Shown: one piece after another, positions 63,228 to 64,000 of the stretch
How the letters are laid out: every line of letters begins with the position of its first letter
How positions within the stretch are numbered: the first letter of the stretch is position 1
DNA from: Thiothrix nivea DSM 5205
GTDB taxonomy: Bacteria > Pseudomonadota > Gammaproteobacteria > Thiotrichales > Thiotrichaceae
NCBI RefSeq assembly: GCF_000260135.1
Contig: NZ_JH651384.1
Span: 1,677,693-1,741,692 of the forward strand
Reading direction: 5' to 3'
Length of the DNA: 64,000 nt
Position numbers and translations under genes: made by a program
The notes under the pieces: model-generated
Seen by the model: only the letters and a program-made list of their open reading frames with translations
Databases searched by the model: none
Told to the model about the DNA's origin: nothing

Positions 63228-64000
63228 TTGCCAGCCCTAGCCCACCCACTGCCGACCACCCTTGATGAAGCACATCAGCTGATCGTGCGCCAACAGGAAC
63301 GGATAGCCGGGTTGGAGAAGCAAGCGGCACGGGTAGTGGTGTTGGAACAGCAAGTCGAAACGCTGCAAAAACAGCTCGAAGAACTGGTGGCCAAACTGGG
63401 CAGCAGTTCCCGCAACAGCTCCAAACCGCCGTCCTCAGACAGCCCGGAACAACGGGCAGCCCGTCCAAAACGCAAGGGGAGTGGCCGCCCGCATGGCGGG
63501 CAACCCGGCCATCCACGCCACGAACGGGCGTTATATCCCCCCGAACAAGTGACCCGCACTGAACAGTATTTCCCGGAAAGCACCTGCGCCTGTGGTGGGG
63601 CAGTGGCGGTTGACTGGGAAAACCCTTACCGCCATCAGGTCACGGACATCGCCCCTCCGCCGCCACCCGAGGTGACGGAGCACCAGTTTTACCACGGTGT
63701 CTGCCAATCCTGCGGCAACCAACACCACAGCCAGTGGCCGGACTGGGTCCCCAGCGGGCAAATGGGTGCGGGTGTGATTGCCTGGATTGTGGTGCTGGCC
63801 GGACAGTTTCGCCTGTCGATGCGCCAAACCCAGCTCCTGTTGTGGGAAGTCTGGCAGGTGCGCTTCAGCACCGGGGCGATCAGCAAAGCGCAAGGCAAAT
63901 CCATCCCGTGGATGGGGCCGCTGTACCGTCAGGTCGGTGAGCATGTGCGTGGGCAGGCGGTCTGCCATGCCGATGAAACCCGCCATTACCGTGGCACGAA
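63228..64000 (+). CDS. IS66-family transposase (TnpC), 5' part
   Basis: Truncated by the window end. TTG 63228 is the first usable in-frame start. Leucine-zipper region (LEKQAARVVVLEQQVETLQKQLEELVAKLG), Ser/Pro-rich hinge SSSRNSSKPPSSD, Arg-rich segment, zinc-binding IS66 motif (CACGG..C..CGN), and the opening of the DDE domain ending CHADETRHYRG, where the first catalytic Asp appears. Small helper genes tnpA and tnpB of classic IS66 are not upstream; this resembles the stand-alone (ISBst12-like) subgroup. The element's left end lies somewhere in 63140-63227 but is not identified. Confidence 0.88.
   Translation, partial: MPALAHPLPTTLDEAHQLIVRQQERIAGLEKQAARVVVLEQQVETLQKQLEELVAKLGSSSRNSSKPPSSDSPEQRAARPKRKGSGRPHGGQPGHPRHERALYPPEQVTRTEQYFPESTCACGGAVAVDWENPYRHQVTDIAPPPPPEVTEHQFYHGVCQSCGNQHHSQWPDWVPSGQMGAGVIAWIVVLAGQFRLSMRQTQLLLWEVWQVRFSTGAISKAQGKSIPWMGPLYRQVGEHVRGQAVCHADETRHYRGT

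Overview
The window reads as chromosome of a gammaproteobacterium. It carries PilS/PilR with sigma-54-driven type IV pilins, RfaH, ElaA, TtcA, FabI, a DeaD-type helicase and a PII-NadE cluster. GC-rich intergenic palindromes, Uma2 genes, TfpX/Z-type pilin accessory proteins and long surface proteins suggest a Thiothrix-like filamentous relative. That genus assignment is inference from gene style, not a database match.

Layout. 1-5.7 kb: the end of one type I-secreted RTX protein, then two secreted proteins sharing a DUF4214 N-terminus. 5.8-11.5 kb (minus strand): a Crp/Fnr regulator, a FecR-domain exported protein, a CHASE2 adenylate cyclase and an outer-membrane beta-barrel protein. 11.6-15.8 kb: nucleotide-sugar reductase, glycosyltransferase and a membrane-anchored peptide-binding protein. 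15.9-20.2 kb: fabI, a lipoprotein hydrolase and deaD. 20.3-24.0 kb: a Gld-type ABC-2 exporter operon. 24.2-31.2 kb: rfaH, a pteridine reductase-like SDR, a MidA-type methyltransferase, uppP, tmcA, glnB and nadE. 31.2-38.1 kb: pilS-pilR, two pilin genes and a pilin accessory gene, with a toxin-antitoxin pair and a broken Uma2 gene between them. 38.2-45.3 kb is an accessory region with VapBC, an AlbA_2 protein, Uma2, a TIR protein, a nonsense-mutated PEGA/DUF1566 gene, an ISAzo13-like transposase and a Phd/Doc pair whose toxin end lies in the transposon. 45.4-52.5 kb: elaA, then a MerR-headed fatty-acid oxidation operon. 52.6-58.6 kb: a second, rearranged barrel/FecR/CHASE2-cyclase module. 58.8-64 kb: ttcA, acs, an RMD1/YagE-like protein, Uma2 and the start of an IS66 transposase.

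Two signals stand out. First, the three-gene set FecR protein + CHASE2 adenylate cyclase + beta-barrel protein occurs twice, 47 kb apart and in different gene orders. One copy is headed by a Crp-family regulator that keeps cAMP-contact residues, which suggests an envelope-to-cAMP signalling system. Second, palindromic repeats are inserted in frame inside protein-coding genes: a ~100-bp family in the midA-like gene and in the hydroxyacyl-CoA dehydrogenase gene, and a ~60-bp family twice in tmcA, with a relative in an intergenic gap. They behave like the palindromic elements of Rickettsia that become part of proteins.
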